From: Aestuariibacter sp. A3R04
GTDB taxonomy: Bacteria > Pseudomonadota > Gammaproteobacteria > Enterobacterales > Alteromonadaceae
Length of the DNA stretch: 64,000 nt
Direction: 5' to 3'
Assembly: GCF_018860805.1 (NCBI RefSeq)
Contig: NZ_JAHKQR010000003.1
Span: 806,001-870,000, forward strand
How positions within the stretch are numbered: position 1 is the stretch's first letter; every line of letters starts with the position of its first letter. Positions 31,435-40,598 of the stretch are shown here, in pieces. The notes under the pieces were generated by a model. That model ran no database searches and was not told where the DNA came from. It saw nothing but the letters and a program-made list of their open reading frames with translations. The position numbers and the translations under genes are program-made.

Positions 31435-31493
31435 TCTACTGCTTGGTACTTCTCGGGTTTGGTTGCAGCGAAAGGGAAGGCTAAAAACGGTGA

Positions 31494-31521
31494 TTGATGC
31501 TGGTAAATATGTCACTATAAT
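31494..31521 (+). promoter_or_regulatory. Promoter of Gld-type ABC operon 2
   Basis: TTGATG at 31494-31499 and a perfect TATAAT at 31516-31521 with a 16-bp spacer. The start would be near 31528, about 73 bases before the ATPase ATG and downstream of the orphan terminator. Confidence 0.65.
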
Positions 31522-31600
31522 GATACCGGATTTGTCAGAGAGCCAGAAGTGTCCGTATAAGGTTGCATACAACTGACTAACTAATAGCCGATGGAACGCT

Positions 31601-32536
31601 ATGATCGCAGTAGAAAAATTAAGTCGACGATTTAACCGAATTACCGCGGTAGATGAACTGACGTTCACTATTCAGCCCGGAGAAATTGTAGGGTTTCTTG
31701 GGCCGAATGGTGCTGGGAAATCCACAACCATGAAAATGTTGACCGGTTTTCTCACGCCAACTGAAGGTCAAATATCCATCGACGGTCTGTCAATGGAAAA
31801 ACATACCAAAACGTTACAGCAGCGCATTGGCTACTTGCCGGAAGGCGCGCCCCTTTATAACGATATGACGGTGTTTCAGTTTTTGCATTTCATTGCTGGT
31901 GTTCGAGGCTTGCGGGGAAAACAGCGCAAAGCTCGCTTGACTCATGTGATAAAGAAAGTGGCATTGCAAGGCGTGTTAAACCGGCAAATCGAAAAATTGT
32001 CCAAAGGGTTCCGGCATCGAATAGGACTCGCGCAAGCCATTATACACGACCCGGATATTCTTATTCTTGATGAGCCTACAGATGGCCTGGATCCAAATCA
32101 AAAGCACGAGGTCAGGGAGCTTATCCGCGCCTTGTCCAGCGACAAAATAGTGATTATTTCTACCCATATACTGGAAGAGGTTACGGCTGTGTGTAATCGA
32201 GCCATGATTATTGCCAATGGCAAACTGTGCTTTGATGGTACACCTTCGGAGCTACAACATCGTTCGCGTTATCATCAAGCCATTACACTGCACTTTAGTT
32301 ACGCAGCGGATATTTCCGGTCTCGCCGAGATAGAGGGGGTAGACGAAATGGTTGTAAATCGACACACCGGTGATGTAACACTCTTTCCCGAGGCCGGCAA
32401 ACTGATTATGGCACCGGTTACGGAACACGTCAGCCACTACCGGTTACCGGTGGACAAATTCACAATTGAAAGCGGACGACTAGACGACGTGTTCAGAGAG
32501 ATAACCACGGGCAGCACTGCAGAGGTAGGGGTGTAA
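31601..32536 (+). CDS. ABC transporter ATPase of Gld-type system 2
   Basis: A 311-residue ATP-binding subunit. Walker A is GPNGAGKST (about 35-43), the signature is LSKGFRHRIG, Walker B is ILILDEPTDGLDP, and the H-loop is STHILEE. The pattern matches GldA/NatA-type ATPases and the paralogue at 19285-20199. GGA sits six bases before the ATG. It is the first gene of a compact operon in which all following starts overlap the previous stop. Confidence 0.94.
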   Translation: MIAVEKLSRRFNRITAVDELTFTIQPGEIVGFLGPNGAGKSTTMKMLTGFLTPTEGQISIDGLSMEKHTKTLQQRIGYLPEGAPLYNDMTVFQFLHFIAGVRGLRGKQRKARLTHVIKKVALQGVLNRQIEKLSKGFRHRIGLAQAIIHDPDILILDEPTDGLDPNQKHEVRELIRALSSDKIVIISTHILEEVTAVCNRAMIIANGKLCFDGTPSELQHRSRYHQAITLHFSYAADISGLAEIEGVDEMVVNRHTGDVTLFPEAGKLIMAPVTEHVSHYRLPVDKFTIESGRLDDVFREITTGSTAEVGV

Positions 32537-33270
32537 TGGGGCGGAGTTTAGTTATTGCACGAAGGGAGGTCGGCAGTTTTTTCACTACGCCAGTAGCTTA
32601 TGTTTATTTGGCAATATTTTTAGTATTGACCAGTGTATTTACGTTTTTTCTCGGTGATTTTTACGATCGCGGGCAAGCTGATTTATTGCCTTTCTTCAGT
32701 TTTCATCCCTGGCTGTATTTGTTTCTCGTTCCCGCTATTGCCATGCGCAGTTGGGCTGAAGAACGAAAATCCGGCAGTATAGAGCTACTTCTCACGTTGC
32801 CTGTATCGGTTGCAGAAGCTGTTATTGGTAAATTTATCGCATACTGGTTTATTCTGGCTCTGGCGTTGGCGATGACTATGCCGCTGTGGTTCACGGTAAA
32901 CTATCTCGGTGTGCCGGATAATGGCATTATTATAGCTGCGTATACTGGCAGTTGGTTGATGTCAGGCGCGTTTTTAGCGGTTAGTTTATGTGTATCAACG
33001 TTAACGCAAAGCCAGGTGGTGGCATTTATTGTCGCAGTGGTGTTGTGTTTTTTATTTGTGGTCAGTGGTTCGGAAATAGTGCTCGATGTATTTAAGAACT
33101 GGGCAACAAATGACGTGGTGGATACTATTGCATCCTTCAGTTTTATGACCCACTTTGATGCCATGTCAAAAGGCGTGTTGGCGGCCAATGATATACTCTA
33201 TTTTCTTTTGGTGATAATCGGTTGGCTTTACGCAGGCGTTATTATTCTCGACGAAAATAAGGCGGTATGA
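32536..33270 (+). CDS. ABC-2 permease of Gld-type system 2
   Basis: A 244-residue membrane protein with six hydrophobic segments. It starts VIARREVGSFFTTPVAYVYL and has the coupling-loop sequence MRSWAEERKSGSIELLLTLP; both have close counterparts in the N-terminal part of the fused protein at 16389-19292. It resembles GldF. The ATG overlaps the ATPase stop by one base and its own stop overlaps the next start by four, so translation is probably coupled. Confidence 0.92.
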   Translation: MGRSLVIARREVGSFFTTPVAYVYLAIFLVLTSVFTFFLGDFYDRGQADLLPFFSFHPWLYLFLVPAIAMRSWAEERKSGSIELLLTLPVSVAEAVIGKFIAYWFILALALAMTMPLWFTVNYLGVPDNGIIIAAYTGSWLMSGAFLAVSLCVSTLTQSQVVAFIVAVVLCFLFVVSGSEIVLDVFKNWATNDVVDTIASFSFMTHFDAMSKGVLAANDILYFLLVIIGWLYAGVIILDENKAV

Positions 33271-35123
33271 TGCGAAAAGTTACCGTTTTATTCAGTTTGT
33301 TTTTACTTTTTGTTTCATTCGTTTTTTTGGTGTTTATTAACAATCAGCTAGCCAGCCGGTATCGTGTAGATCTCACTGAAAACGCAGTTTATTCACTCTC
33401 CCCAGGGTCAAAAAAAGTGCTCATGGGACTAGAAGAACCCATTACGCTTTATTTTTTCTTTTCTAATTCGTCAACCACGGGAATGACGAAGTTGCGAAAC
33501 TACGCCAGTCGCATAGAAAGTTTGTTGAACGAATACGTCCAGGCTTCTAATGGGCAAGTAAACCTGAAAGTCATAGATCCTGTTCCCTTTTCGGAGGCGG
33601 AAGATCTGGCGAATCAATTTGGGTTAACTGGCGCCGCTATTGGCCATCTGGGTGAAGATATTTACTTTGGGCTGGCTGGTACCAATTTGGTGGATGACAC
33701 CTTCTCAATACCATTCTTTGACCAAAAAAATGAACAATTTTTGGAATATGATATCAGTAAATTGGTTTATCAGCTGAGTGAACCGGATACCATGACGTTG
33801 GCTCTGATTACTGATTTGCCTGTGGCTGGTGGGCAAGATCCTATTACGGGCCAATACACCGGGCCAATGGTTTTTTATCAGCAATTGGCTCAGCTTTACA
33901 ACATTCACATAGTGTCTCGTGAAGACAAAATTCTGCCCGAGGACACAGACTTGGTTATGTTGTTACATCCTCAGGAATTGTCAGACAGCCTGCTGTACAG
34001 CATTGATCAGTTTGCTATGCACGGTGGTAGTGTGCTGGCATTCCTTGATCCGCACTACGAAGCAGACCCTTATGCTCTTCTTCCAGATCGGCGTGCCAAT
34101 GCGTCGACATTTCCCCTGTTGAAAGCCTGGGGTGTGCAAGTGGGGGTATCTGACGTGGTTCTCGATGCGCAGCTAGGTCTGGATGTAAGAAGTCAGGATG
34201 GAACGGTGACGAAGCACTTCGGATTAATTGGCCTTACGGCGAATCAGCTTGATCGCAATGACGTCACCACAGCCAATTTGGATTCTATAAACGGAAGTGG
34301 CTTTGGTGTGCTTTATCCCGTCAGTAAGTCGGGTCTGGTGATGGAACCCCTTATGCAATCTTCAATGAATGCGGGCCTTACCAATGCGAACGACTATGCT
34401 ATGACACAGGAGCCGGTATCGCTTCAGCGTGGATTTGGCGGCAATACCACAGCGTACATCTTAGCCGCTCGCTACAGTGGGAGTGCGCGTTCTTATTTTG
34501 AGCGTCCGGCGTCAGAAGGTCCGGCTGCTCGGTACGTGGAGAAAACCGATGACCTGAATCTTATCGTAGTGATGGACGCCGATTTGCTTTCAGACAAATA
34601 CTGGATTCAAAAGTCCTCGTTTTATGGCGATACCTTGCTGACGCCCTTTGCGAACAACGGTGACTTTCTTGTCAACAGTGTCGAAAATCTCATTGGCAGT
34701 AATGCACTGATAAGCATTCGCGCGAGAGGGTCGTTTGCGCGGCCTTTCAGACGGGTGAACGAGTTGGAGGTAAAGGCAGAAGAAAAATTCCGTGAACAAG
34801 AGCGTCGTTTGCAACTGGAACTGGTAGCCGTGGAAGAAACGTTGCAAGAGTTGCAAGCGCAACAAGGGCACGGAGGAGCAATTGTTTTTAGCGAACAGCA
34901 GCAGTTGGCTATTGAAGCGCAGGTACAGAAACGCGTTGCCATTCGTCAGAAATTGCGAAAAGTGAGGTATGAACTGGAACGTGAAATTGATCGCTTGGGG
35001 GAAGAATTAAAGATCGCCAATATCGTCATTGCCCCTGCGGTTTTGTTGAGTTTATTGTACCTGTTTTCAATTTTGCTCAAACGGCGTCCGGGCAAGCAAT
35101 ATACCGGTGAGGACAGCGCATGA
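33267..35123 (+). CDS. GldG-like auxiliary protein of ABC system 2
   Basis: A 618-residue protein with an N-terminal membrane segment (about residues 4-25), a large extracytoplasmic GldG/ABC_transp_aux domain (RVDLTENAVYSLSPGSKKVL near the start, NLKVIDPVPFSEAEDLANQF), a coiled coil at about 490-590 rich in Glu, Gln and Arg, and a C-terminal membrane segment followed by KRRPGKQ. In gliding Bacteroidota, GldA, GldF and GldG form a transporter needed for motility; in proteobacteria the family's role is unsettled. Start and stop both overlap neighbours by four bases (ATGA). Confidence 0.9.
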   Translation: MMRKVTVLFSLFLLFVSFVFLVFINNQLASRYRVDLTENAVYSLSPGSKKVLMGLEEPITLYFFFSNSSTTGMTKLRNYASRIESLLNEYVQASNGQVNLKVIDPVPFSEAEDLANQFGLTGAAIGHLGEDIYFGLAGTNLVDDTFSIPFFDQKNEQFLEYDISKLVYQLSEPDTMTLALITDLPVAGGQDPITGQYTGPMVFYQQLAQLYNIHIVSREDKILPEDTDLVMLLHPQELSDSLLYSIDQFAMHGGSVLAFLDPHYEADPYALLPDRRANASTFPLLKAWGVQVGVSDVVLDAQLGLDVRSQDGTVTKHFGLIGLTANQLDRNDVTTANLDSINGSGFGVLYPVSKSGLVMEPLMQSSMNAGLTNANDYAMTQEPVSLQRGFGGNTTAYILAARYSGSARSYFERPASEGPAARYVEKTDDLNLIVVMDADLLSDKYWIQKSSFYGDTLLTPFANNGDFLVNSVENLIGSNALISIRARGSFARPFRRVNELEVKAEEKFREQERRLQLELVAVEETLQELQAQQGHGGAIVFSEQQQLAIEAQVQKRVAIRQKLRKVRYELEREIDRLGEELKIANIVIAPAVLLSLLYLFSILLKRRPGKQYTGEDSA

Positions 35124-36082
35124 TCAGACGAATGGCGGCACTGCTGTTGATAGCGATTAGCACTGGTGGTGTTAGTTGGTGGTTGCATCAACGGGGGGCT
35201 GCACAATCACAACAGCACAGTACTGAACAACAGCTTTTAGCTGATATTATTGACACGACTTCCGGTGTTCAAAGAGTGAAAATTGAAGATCAGAACGGCG
35301 TCCTGTTTTCTGCCGTAAGAGACTCTGAAAGATGGCTGGCTACTCATCTTGATACCATCACGACATTTCCGGCTGATACAAATAAACTGGCAGAGCTCGT
35401 TAACCAGCTTGTGCAAATGCGCGTTGTAGAAACGAAAACGTCTAACCCAGACAGATATACCCGCTTAGGTGTCGAGAGTGTAAGAGACAGTGGTGCGCAA
35501 TCGGTGCTCATTGAACTGGGCGGATCTCAGGATGTATTCTCGTTGTTGATAGGTCGGCGTGCCGATAATGGAACAGGCACTTACGTCAGGCAGCCTGAGG
35601 AAGCCATGAGTTTGTTGGTCGATAAGTCATTTAGTTTGCCAGAGCAAAATGCCTCTTGGCTAAGTCGTCGAGTGTTGCCCTGGGGGGCAGACAATGTCAG
35701 GCGTATTACCGTTCACAAACCGGGTAGGCCTCCTTTGGAATTAAATAATCCTGGGGTGCAATCTGCGGACTGGCAAGTGCAAACAGAATCACAAGCGGAC
35801 TCCCACGTTTCTGCGCGACGCGTTCAGGAGGTGTTAGCCTTTCAGTTCAGTTCAGTGAGCCCTTATCTACCTCAACAGTGGCAAGATGCCGATATTATCA
35901 CTCGAATCGACATTGAGGGGCGCGGTGCAGAGGTGCTGACATTGTTGATGACAAATAGTCACGGCGATGAATACATTCAAATGCGGGTTACAACCGAAAC
36001 GAATGCAGAGTGGTTTACCGAGTGGGAATTTGGTCTGACTGAATATCAGGCATTGCCTTTGCTATTTAACACTCAACTATAA
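35120..36082 (+). CDS. DUF4340-domain protein of ABC system 2
   Basis: A 320-residue protein with an N-terminal anchor (RMAALLLIAISTGGVSWWL) and a beta-rich extracytoplasmic part containing RWLATHLDTITTFPADTNKLAELVNQL, the DUF4340 landmark also present in the paralogue at 15372-16388. It is the last gene of the operon; its start overlaps the GldG-like stop by four bases, and its stop is one base from the stop of the converging DUF1415 gene. Function unknown; a role as a periplasmic partner of the transporter is inferred from fixed gene order. Confidence 0.87.
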   Translation: MIRRMAALLLIAISTGGVSWWLHQRGAAQSQQHSTEQQLLADIIDTTSGVQRVKIEDQNGVLFSAVRDSERWLATHLDTITTFPADTNKLAELVNQLVQMRVVETKTSNPDRYTRLGVESVRDSGAQSVLIELGGSQDVFSLLIGRRADNGTGTYVRQPEEAMSLLVDKSFSLPEQNASWLSRRVLPWGADNVRRITVHKPGRPPLELNNPGVQSADWQVQTESQADSHVSARRVQEVLAFQFSSVSPYLPQQWQDADIITRIDIEGRGAEVLTLLMTNSHGDEYIQMRVTTETNAEWFTEWEFGLTEYQALPLLFNTQL

Positions 36083-36083
36083 A

Positions 36084-36656
36084 TCAAAGAGGCGCATTGT
36101 CATCGGCAGATGTGTGCCGAATTGCTTGTAGCAGTTTCACAAAATGTTCCCGGCCTAACTTGTTAGCTTTGGCCATATTGCGTTCGAATATCGCGGACGC
36201 ATCATCTTTCCCTTTCATGGCCTTTTCAATATCGTCTTCGCGAATAATATGAATCACGGGATAAGGACTGCGGTTGGTAAAGTGGCTCGGCGCGTCAGCA
36301 GGTTCACCGTCAAACAGGTAGTCTGGATGGAAACTGGCCAGTTGAAACTCGCCATTCATTCTGTTTTGAGTCATCAGTTGCTCTGCCATCGCCAGTAAGT
36401 CAAGATAGGTGTTGAAATCATCGAATCCGTTGGGAAAAATAACCAACGTGGTTGCGGTGTCAGGGTGGGCGCTTAAATAAAGACACTCTTGGTAAACCGC
36501 TTCTAAGGCGTGAGCGAAATCTGTCGCTACAACGGGAGTGTAGCGTATGGCGTTTATTTCGTGAACGGGTTTTGCGAACGGGCAAAATTGATAGCCGATT
36601 ACAACCCGTTCTAACCATGCGCGGGTGGCGTCTACCACCCGTTCAGTTGCGATCAT
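36084..36656 (-). CDS. DUF1415-family protein
   Basis: A 190-residue soluble protein of unknown function. It begins [31 protein letters not shown] and contains [29 protein letters not shown] and [11 protein letters not shown], which are the conserved segments of the DUF1415 family. The lone Cys in QFCPFAKP and several His are candidates for a metal or active site, but this is speculative. ATG 36656 overlaps the folD stop by four bases (ATGA), so it is coupled to folD; a longer frame up to 36746 lies inside folD and is not used. Confidence 0.88.
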   Translation of the reverse strand: MIATERVVDATRAWLERVVIGYQFCPFAKPVHEINAIRYTPVVATDFAHALEAVYQECLYLSAHPDTATTLVIFPNGFDDFNTYLDLLAMAEQLMTQNRMNGEFQLASFHPDYLFDGEPADAPSHFTNRSPYPVIHIIREDDIEKAMKGKDDASAIFERNMAKANKLGREHFVKLLQAIRHTSADDNAPL

Positions 36657-37507
36657 GAGTGGTACTTCACGTATGCTTCCAGCGTATTCTCTATTAGGCT
36701 GGCGACGGTCATTGGTCCTACACCGCCAGGTACAGGCGTAATCCACCCTGCCTGTTCCTTCGCTTTTTCGAACGCCACATCACCTACTAAAGTACCATCG
36801 CTAAGACGATTGATACCGACGTCAATCACGATAGCGCCGGGTTTAATCCACTCGCCGGGAATGAAGTTGGGTTTACCCACCGCCACAACCAGTAAATCTG
36901 CACGACTCACATGGGATTTCAGATCCTGAGTGAACTTGTGGCAGGTTGTCACCGTGCAACCAGCCAGGAGAAGTTCAAGAGCCATAGGACGCCCCACAAT
37001 GTTGCTTGCACCTACGATGACTGCATCGAGCCCCTTTACAGGGCGTTTGGTAGCCTCGATCATCGTCATGATGCCTTTGGGAGTACAAGGGCGCAGGGCG
37101 GGTATCCGTTGGGCCAATCTACCGATGTTGTAGGGGTGGAAGCCGTCTACATCTTTTTGAGGTTTAATTCGTTCGAGAATAAGCTCTGCATTTAAACCGG
37201 CAGGCAGCGGCAGTTGTACCAGTATACCGTCGATTTCACTGTCTTCATTAAGTGAATCTATCAGGGCGAGTAAATCTCCTTGGGTCGTTTCCGCGGGTAA
37301 GTCAAAGGAACGGGACACAAAACCGACCTCTTCGCAGGCTTTTCGCTTATTGGCGACATACACCTGCGAGGCAGCATCACTGCCAACCAGTACCACGGCT
37401 AACCCAGGACAGCGTTTTCCCGCTTCTTTTAGTGAATCTACGTATACAGAAACGTGCTGGCGAACTTGTTTGGCAATTACTTTGCCGTCAATCAGATGGG
37501 CGCTCAT
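36653..37507 (-). CDS. folD: Bifunctional methylenetetrahydrofolate dehydrogenase/cyclohydrolase FolD
   Basis: A 284-residue enzyme of one-carbon metabolism that interconverts methylene-, methenyl- and formyl-tetrahydrofolate using NADP. Signatures are [20 protein letters not shown] with the catalytic Lys, [36 protein letters not shown] for NADP binding, and [14 protein letters not shown]. Length equals the family norm. The upstream region holds no strong ribosome site. Confidence 0.97.
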   Translation of the reverse strand: MSAHLIDGKVIAKQVRQHVSVYVDSLKEAGKRCPGLAVVLVGSDAASQVYVANKRKACEEVGFVSRSFDLPAETTQGDLLALIDSLNEDSEIDGILVQLPLPAGLNAELILERIKPQKDVDGFHPYNIGRLAQRIPALRPCTPKGIMTMIEATKRPVKGLDAVIVGASNIVGRPMALELLLAGCTVTTCHKFTQDLKSHVSRADLLVVAVGKPNFIPGEWIKPGAIVIDVGINRLSDGTLVGDVAFEKAKEQAGWITPVPGGVGPMTVASLIENTLEAYVKYHS

Positions 37508-37667
37508 GAATGTATTGTTCTCATGTTATTACGTTGTTGTATATATTGTTTCACAACTTCTCATGCCTTGCCAAAGTGAAAATACAGGTGTTTTACATTA
37601 GAGTTGGTCAAAATTTCAGAAGATTGCACGTATTCTGAGCGGTCAGTGTTTTTGTTGAAAAAAGTGT

Positions 37668-37696
37668 TTGACGAGATGGGATGTTGGCTATAGTAT
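37668..37696 (+). promoter_or_regulatory. Promoter of the tRNA cluster
   Basis: TTGACG at 37668-37673 and TAGTAT at 37691-37696 (17-bp spacer; TATAGT two bases earlier is an alternative with 15), followed by a GC-rich discriminator (CGCACCCCG) as expected for stringently controlled stable-RNA promoters. Confidence 0.65.
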
Positions 37697-37739
37697 TCGC
37701 ACCCCGTAACGGCAGGGAACATTGCTTGCCTTACACAGT

Positions 37740-37816
37740 CGGTGAGTGGCGCAGTTTGGTAGCGCACTTGGTTTGGGTCCAAGGGGTCGCAGGTTCAAAT
37801 CCTGTCTCACCGACCA
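37740..37816 (+). tRNA. tRNA-Pro (anticodon TGG), copy 1
   Basis: The 77-base cloverleaf has acceptor arms CGGTGAG and CTCACCG, discriminator A and an encoded CCA. The anticodon stem CTTGG/CCAAG encloses TTTGGGT, giving anticodon TGG. The T loop GGTTCAAATCC is standard. Identical in sequence to copy 2 at 38159-38235. Confidence 0.97.
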
Positions 37817-37842
37817 CTTTTTTGTAAGCTTCGATTCGTCGG

Positions 37843-37919
<77 letters not shown>

Positions 37920-37993
37920 TCGGCGAGTCGGCAATAAGTACTGACATCGGCATACTGATATCGTACAATAGGCTTACAATGCATTACACAGTG

Positions 37994-38069
37994 GTGGGCG
38001 TAGCTCAGTTGGTAGAGCCCCGGATTGTGATTCCGGTTGTCGTGGGTTCAAGTCCCATCGTCCACCCCA
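37994..38069 (+). tRNA. tRNA-His (anticodon GTG)
   Basis: Acceptor arms GTGGGCG and CGTCCAC (one G-U pair), discriminator C73 and encoded CCA. The anticodon stem CCGGA/TCCGG encloses TTGTGAT, giving GTG. A G at 37993 supplies the extra G-1 that pairs with C73 in tRNA-His. Confidence 0.96.
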
Positions 38070-38158
38070 CTTCTCTGTCGAGAAATGTAATGCTAACCAT
38101 CTTCAGCTTTATCAGTTAGACATTCTTTGACGCCTGTCCGACGTCTTCGAACTTATCT

Positions 38159-38235
38159 CGGTGAGTGGCGCAGTTTGGTAGCGCACTTGGTTTGGGTCCA
38201 AGGGGTCGCAGGTTCAAATCCTGTCTCACCGACCA
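38159..38235 (+). tRNA. tRNA-Pro (anticodon TGG), copy 2
   Basis: Same 77 bases as copy 1, including encoded CCA. The flanks differ, so only the tRNA itself is duplicated. Last gene of the Pro-Arg-His-Pro cluster. Confidence 0.97.
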
Positions 38236-38314
38236 TTTATTCGCAATAATTTCGTAAACATTCAAAAAAGTACCTTTCGTCTGTAATTTCCTGCGAATTG
38301 TCTGCGTTTCCCTC

Positions 38315-38343
38315 TCGACTCTGTTAAAGCCTCCTAGTATACT
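38315..38343 (+). promoter_or_regulatory. Candidate promoter for tig
   Basis: TCGACT at 38315-38320 and TATACT at 38338-38343 with a 17-bp spacer. It would give a leader of about 145 bases before the trigger-factor ATG. Confidence 0.45.
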
Positions 38344-38494
38344 ACCGCGTCTTTTTTTAACCAATGTGTTTAAACAACGGTTTAGCACTGTTGAATAATC
38401 ACCTCTAACCCGGGCGTACAACGCCTTGTTGGCAAGGACGGGAAAGGGGAATCAAGCAAAGCGTCACTTTAAGACGCACAGTTGAGGTAACATA

Positions 38495-39802
38495 ATGCAA
38501 GTTTCAGTCGAGACGACCCAGGGTTTAGAACGCCGTCTTACTATTACCGTTCCTGCGGATTCAGTAGATACTGCAGTTAAGTCGCGTCTTCAACAATTAG
38601 CAAAAACGCAACGCATTAACGGCTTTCGCCCAGGTAAAGTGCCAGTAAGTGTCATACAGAAACGCTTCGGTGCCGCTGTTCGCCAGGAAGTCGCTGGTGA
38701 TGTCATGCAGCAAAATTTTTATCAGGCCATCGTACAGGAAAAAATTAATCCTGCTGGTATGCCTAAGTTTGAACTGGTAAAAGATGAAAAAGGCCAGGAT
38801 TTAGAATTTGTTGCGGCGTTTGAAGTGTACCCGGAAGTTGAAGTTAACGGTGTAGCAGACATCGAAATTGAGAAGCCAGTGGTTGAAATTACTGACGCTG
38901 ACCTCGATAACATGATGGAGACGTTGCAAAAACAACATGCCACGTGGAAAGAAGTTCGTCGCAAAGCGAAGAAAGACGACCGTGTGGTTATCGACTTTGT
39001 AGGTAAGGTAGACGGCGAAGAATTCGAAGGCGGCAAAGCGGAAGACTTTACGCTGGAACTGGGCAAGGGGCGTATGATCCCAGGCTTTGAAGAACCTTTA
39101 GTAGGTGCGAAGAAGGGCGAAGAAGTGACTGTTGAAGTTACGTTCCCTGAAGATTACCACTCAGAAACGCTGAAGGGCAAAGACGCTGTGTTCGACGTGA
39201 CTGTTAAGAAAGTTGAAGGTCAGCAGTTGCCAGACGTGGACGACGAATTTGCCAAGTTATTTGGTGTTGAAGACGGTGGTGTTGATGCGCTGAAGGCCGA
39301 AGTTCGCAAAAATATGGAACGAGAGCTGAGCCAAACACTGAAAACGTCAGTAAAAGAAGACGTGATCAGCAAGCTGATTGAGAAGAACGAATTCGATGTA
39401 CCTGCGGCATTGGTCGACCAGGAAATCGACGCACTTCGCGAGCAGGCTAAGCAGCGTTTCAGTCAGCAATCCGGCGGCGCACAGAACATGCCGGAGCTTC
39501 CAGCTGAATTGTTTAAAGACAATGCAGTTCGCCGCGTTCGCATTGGTTTGTTGCTCGGTGAAATCATCAAACAGAATGAATTGAAAGCCGATGACGCGAA
39601 AGTTTTAGAATTAATTGAGACTTCTGCGTCAGCTTATGAAGATCCTCAAGAAGTTATCGACTATTATAAGGGTAACGAAGAACTGATGAACCAGATGCGC
39701 AACGTCGCACTGGAAGAGCAGGCGATTGAATGGGTACTGGCAAATGCCAAAACTCAGGATGTCACCAAAGCTTTTGATGAGGTTATGAACAAACAGGCGT
39801 AA
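38495..39802 (+). CDS. tig: Trigger factor
   Basis: A 435-residue ribosome-bound chaperone with prolyl isomerase activity. The N-terminal ribosome-docking signature is GFRPGKVP (about residues 43-50); the FKBP-type domain (about 155-245) has [39 protein letters not shown] in pieces; the C-terminal arm is helical. GAGGT is seven bases before the ATG. It precedes clpP and clpX as in most gammaproteobacteria and ends with a strong terminator. Confidence 0.97.
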   Translation: MQVSVETTQGLERRLTITVPADSVDTAVKSRLQQLAKTQRINGFRPGKVPVSVIQKRFGAAVRQEVAGDVMQQNFYQAIVQEKINPAGMPKFELVKDEKGQDLEFVAAFEVYPEVEVNGVADIEIEKPVVEITDADLDNMMETLQKQHATWKEVRRKAKKDDRVVIDFVGKVDGEEFEGGKAEDFTLELGKGRMIPGFEEPLVGAKKGEEVTVEVTFPEDYHSETLKGKDAVFDVTVKKVEGQQLPDVDDEFAKLFGVEDGGVDALKAEVRKNMERELSQTLKTSVKEDVISKLIEKNEFDVPAALVDQEIDALREQAKQRFSQQSGGAQNMPELPAELFKDNAVRRVRIGLLLGEIIKQNELKADDAKVLELIETSASAYEDPQEVIDYYKGNEELMNQMRNVALEEQAIEWVLANAKTQDVTKAFDEVMNKQA

Positions 39803-39817
39803 TTTTTTACCCTCTGA

Positions 39818-39847
39818 TTGACTTAACCCGTCAGCTACTGCTTAAAT
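39818..39847 (+). promoter_or_regulatory. Candidate promoter for clpP overlapping the tig terminator
   Basis: TTGACT at 39818-39823 and TTAAAT at 39842-39847 with an 18-bp spacer. The start site would fall near 39854, inside the terminator stem, so the clpP transcript would lack the left arm of the hairpin. Confidence 0.4.
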
Positions 39848-39876
39848 GCTCGGAGCCTTCCGAGCATTTTTGTTTT
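39846..39876 (+). terminator. Terminator of tig
   Basis: ATGCTCGGA (39846-39854) pairs with TCCGAGCAT (39859-39867), loop GCCT, followed by TTTTGTTTTT. It ends only 24 bases before the clpP ATG. Confidence 0.85.
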
Positions 39877-39900
39877 TAACGCTAAGAAATCAAGGTAGAT

Positions 39901-40527
39901 ATGATAAACCCATTTGAACCTCAAGATGCATTGGTACCTATGGTCGTCGAACAGACGTCTAAAGGTGAACGTTCCTACGACATATATTCCCGTCTACTCA
40001 AAGAAAATGTGATTTTCTTGGTGGGTCAGGTTGAAGACCACATGGCTAACCTGATTGTCGCACAAATGCTTTTTCTGGAAGCAGAGAATCCCGATAAAGA
40101 TATATTCCTGTATATCAATTCTCCCGGTGGTTCTGTAACCGCTGGCATGGCCATTTACGATACCATGAATTTTATTAAACCCGATGTCAGCACTGTTTGT
40201 ATTGGTCAGGCTGCCAGCATGGGTGCCTTTTTGTTATCAGGTGGGACAAAGGGGAAGCGGTTTTGCTTGCCTAATTCTCGGGTGATGATTCACCAGCCAC
40301 TTGGTGGGTTCCAAGGACAGGCATCAGATTTTGAAATTCATGCGAAAGAAATTCTGTCTATTAAAGAGAAACTAAATCGCTTAATGGCAGAGCATACCGG
40401 ACAAGACTACGAAACCGTTGCACGTGATACTGACAGGGATAACTTCCTGAGTGCATCAGAGGCCAAGGAGTATGGCTTAATTGATCAGATTTTAACAAAT
40501 CGATCTGACGCAGCCGCCACGAAGTAG
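39901..40527 (+). CDS. clpP: ATP-dependent Clp protease proteolytic subunit
   Basis: A 208-residue serine peptidase that forms the 14-subunit chamber used by ClpX and ClpA. The active-site Ser is Ser106 in GQAASMGAF and the His is His131 in MIHQPLGG; the third residue is the Asp of the ARDTDRDNF segment near 180. The short N-terminal propeptide region fits the family. AAGG is six bases before the ATG. clpX follows after 71 bases. Confidence 0.97.
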   Translation: MINPFEPQDALVPMVVEQTSKGERSYDIYSRLLKENVIFLVGQVEDHMANLIVAQMLFLEAENPDKDIFLYINSPGGSVTAGMAIYDTMNFIKPDVSTVCIGQAASMGAFLLSGGTKGKRFCLPNSRVMIHQPLGGFQGQASDFEIHAKEILSIKEKLNRLMAEHTGQDYETVARDTDRDNFLSASEAKEYGLIDQILTNRSDAAATK

Positions 40528-40598
40528 TATAGTTAGTTAAAGCCTGAAAGTGATGTGATACGTTTTTCTTCATTCAGGCAAGGCAGAGGCAGAAAGAA

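Noticed and set aside
31289..31576. 95-codon plus-strand frame upstream of ABC operon 2
   Set aside because: It translates through the Rho-independent terminator and the operon promoter, has no ribosome site, and the peptide has no protein-like composition.
31601..36082. Full gliding-motility machinery
   Set aside because: Only GldA/F/G-like ABC parts are present; no other gld or spr genes are in the window, so gliding cannot be claimed.
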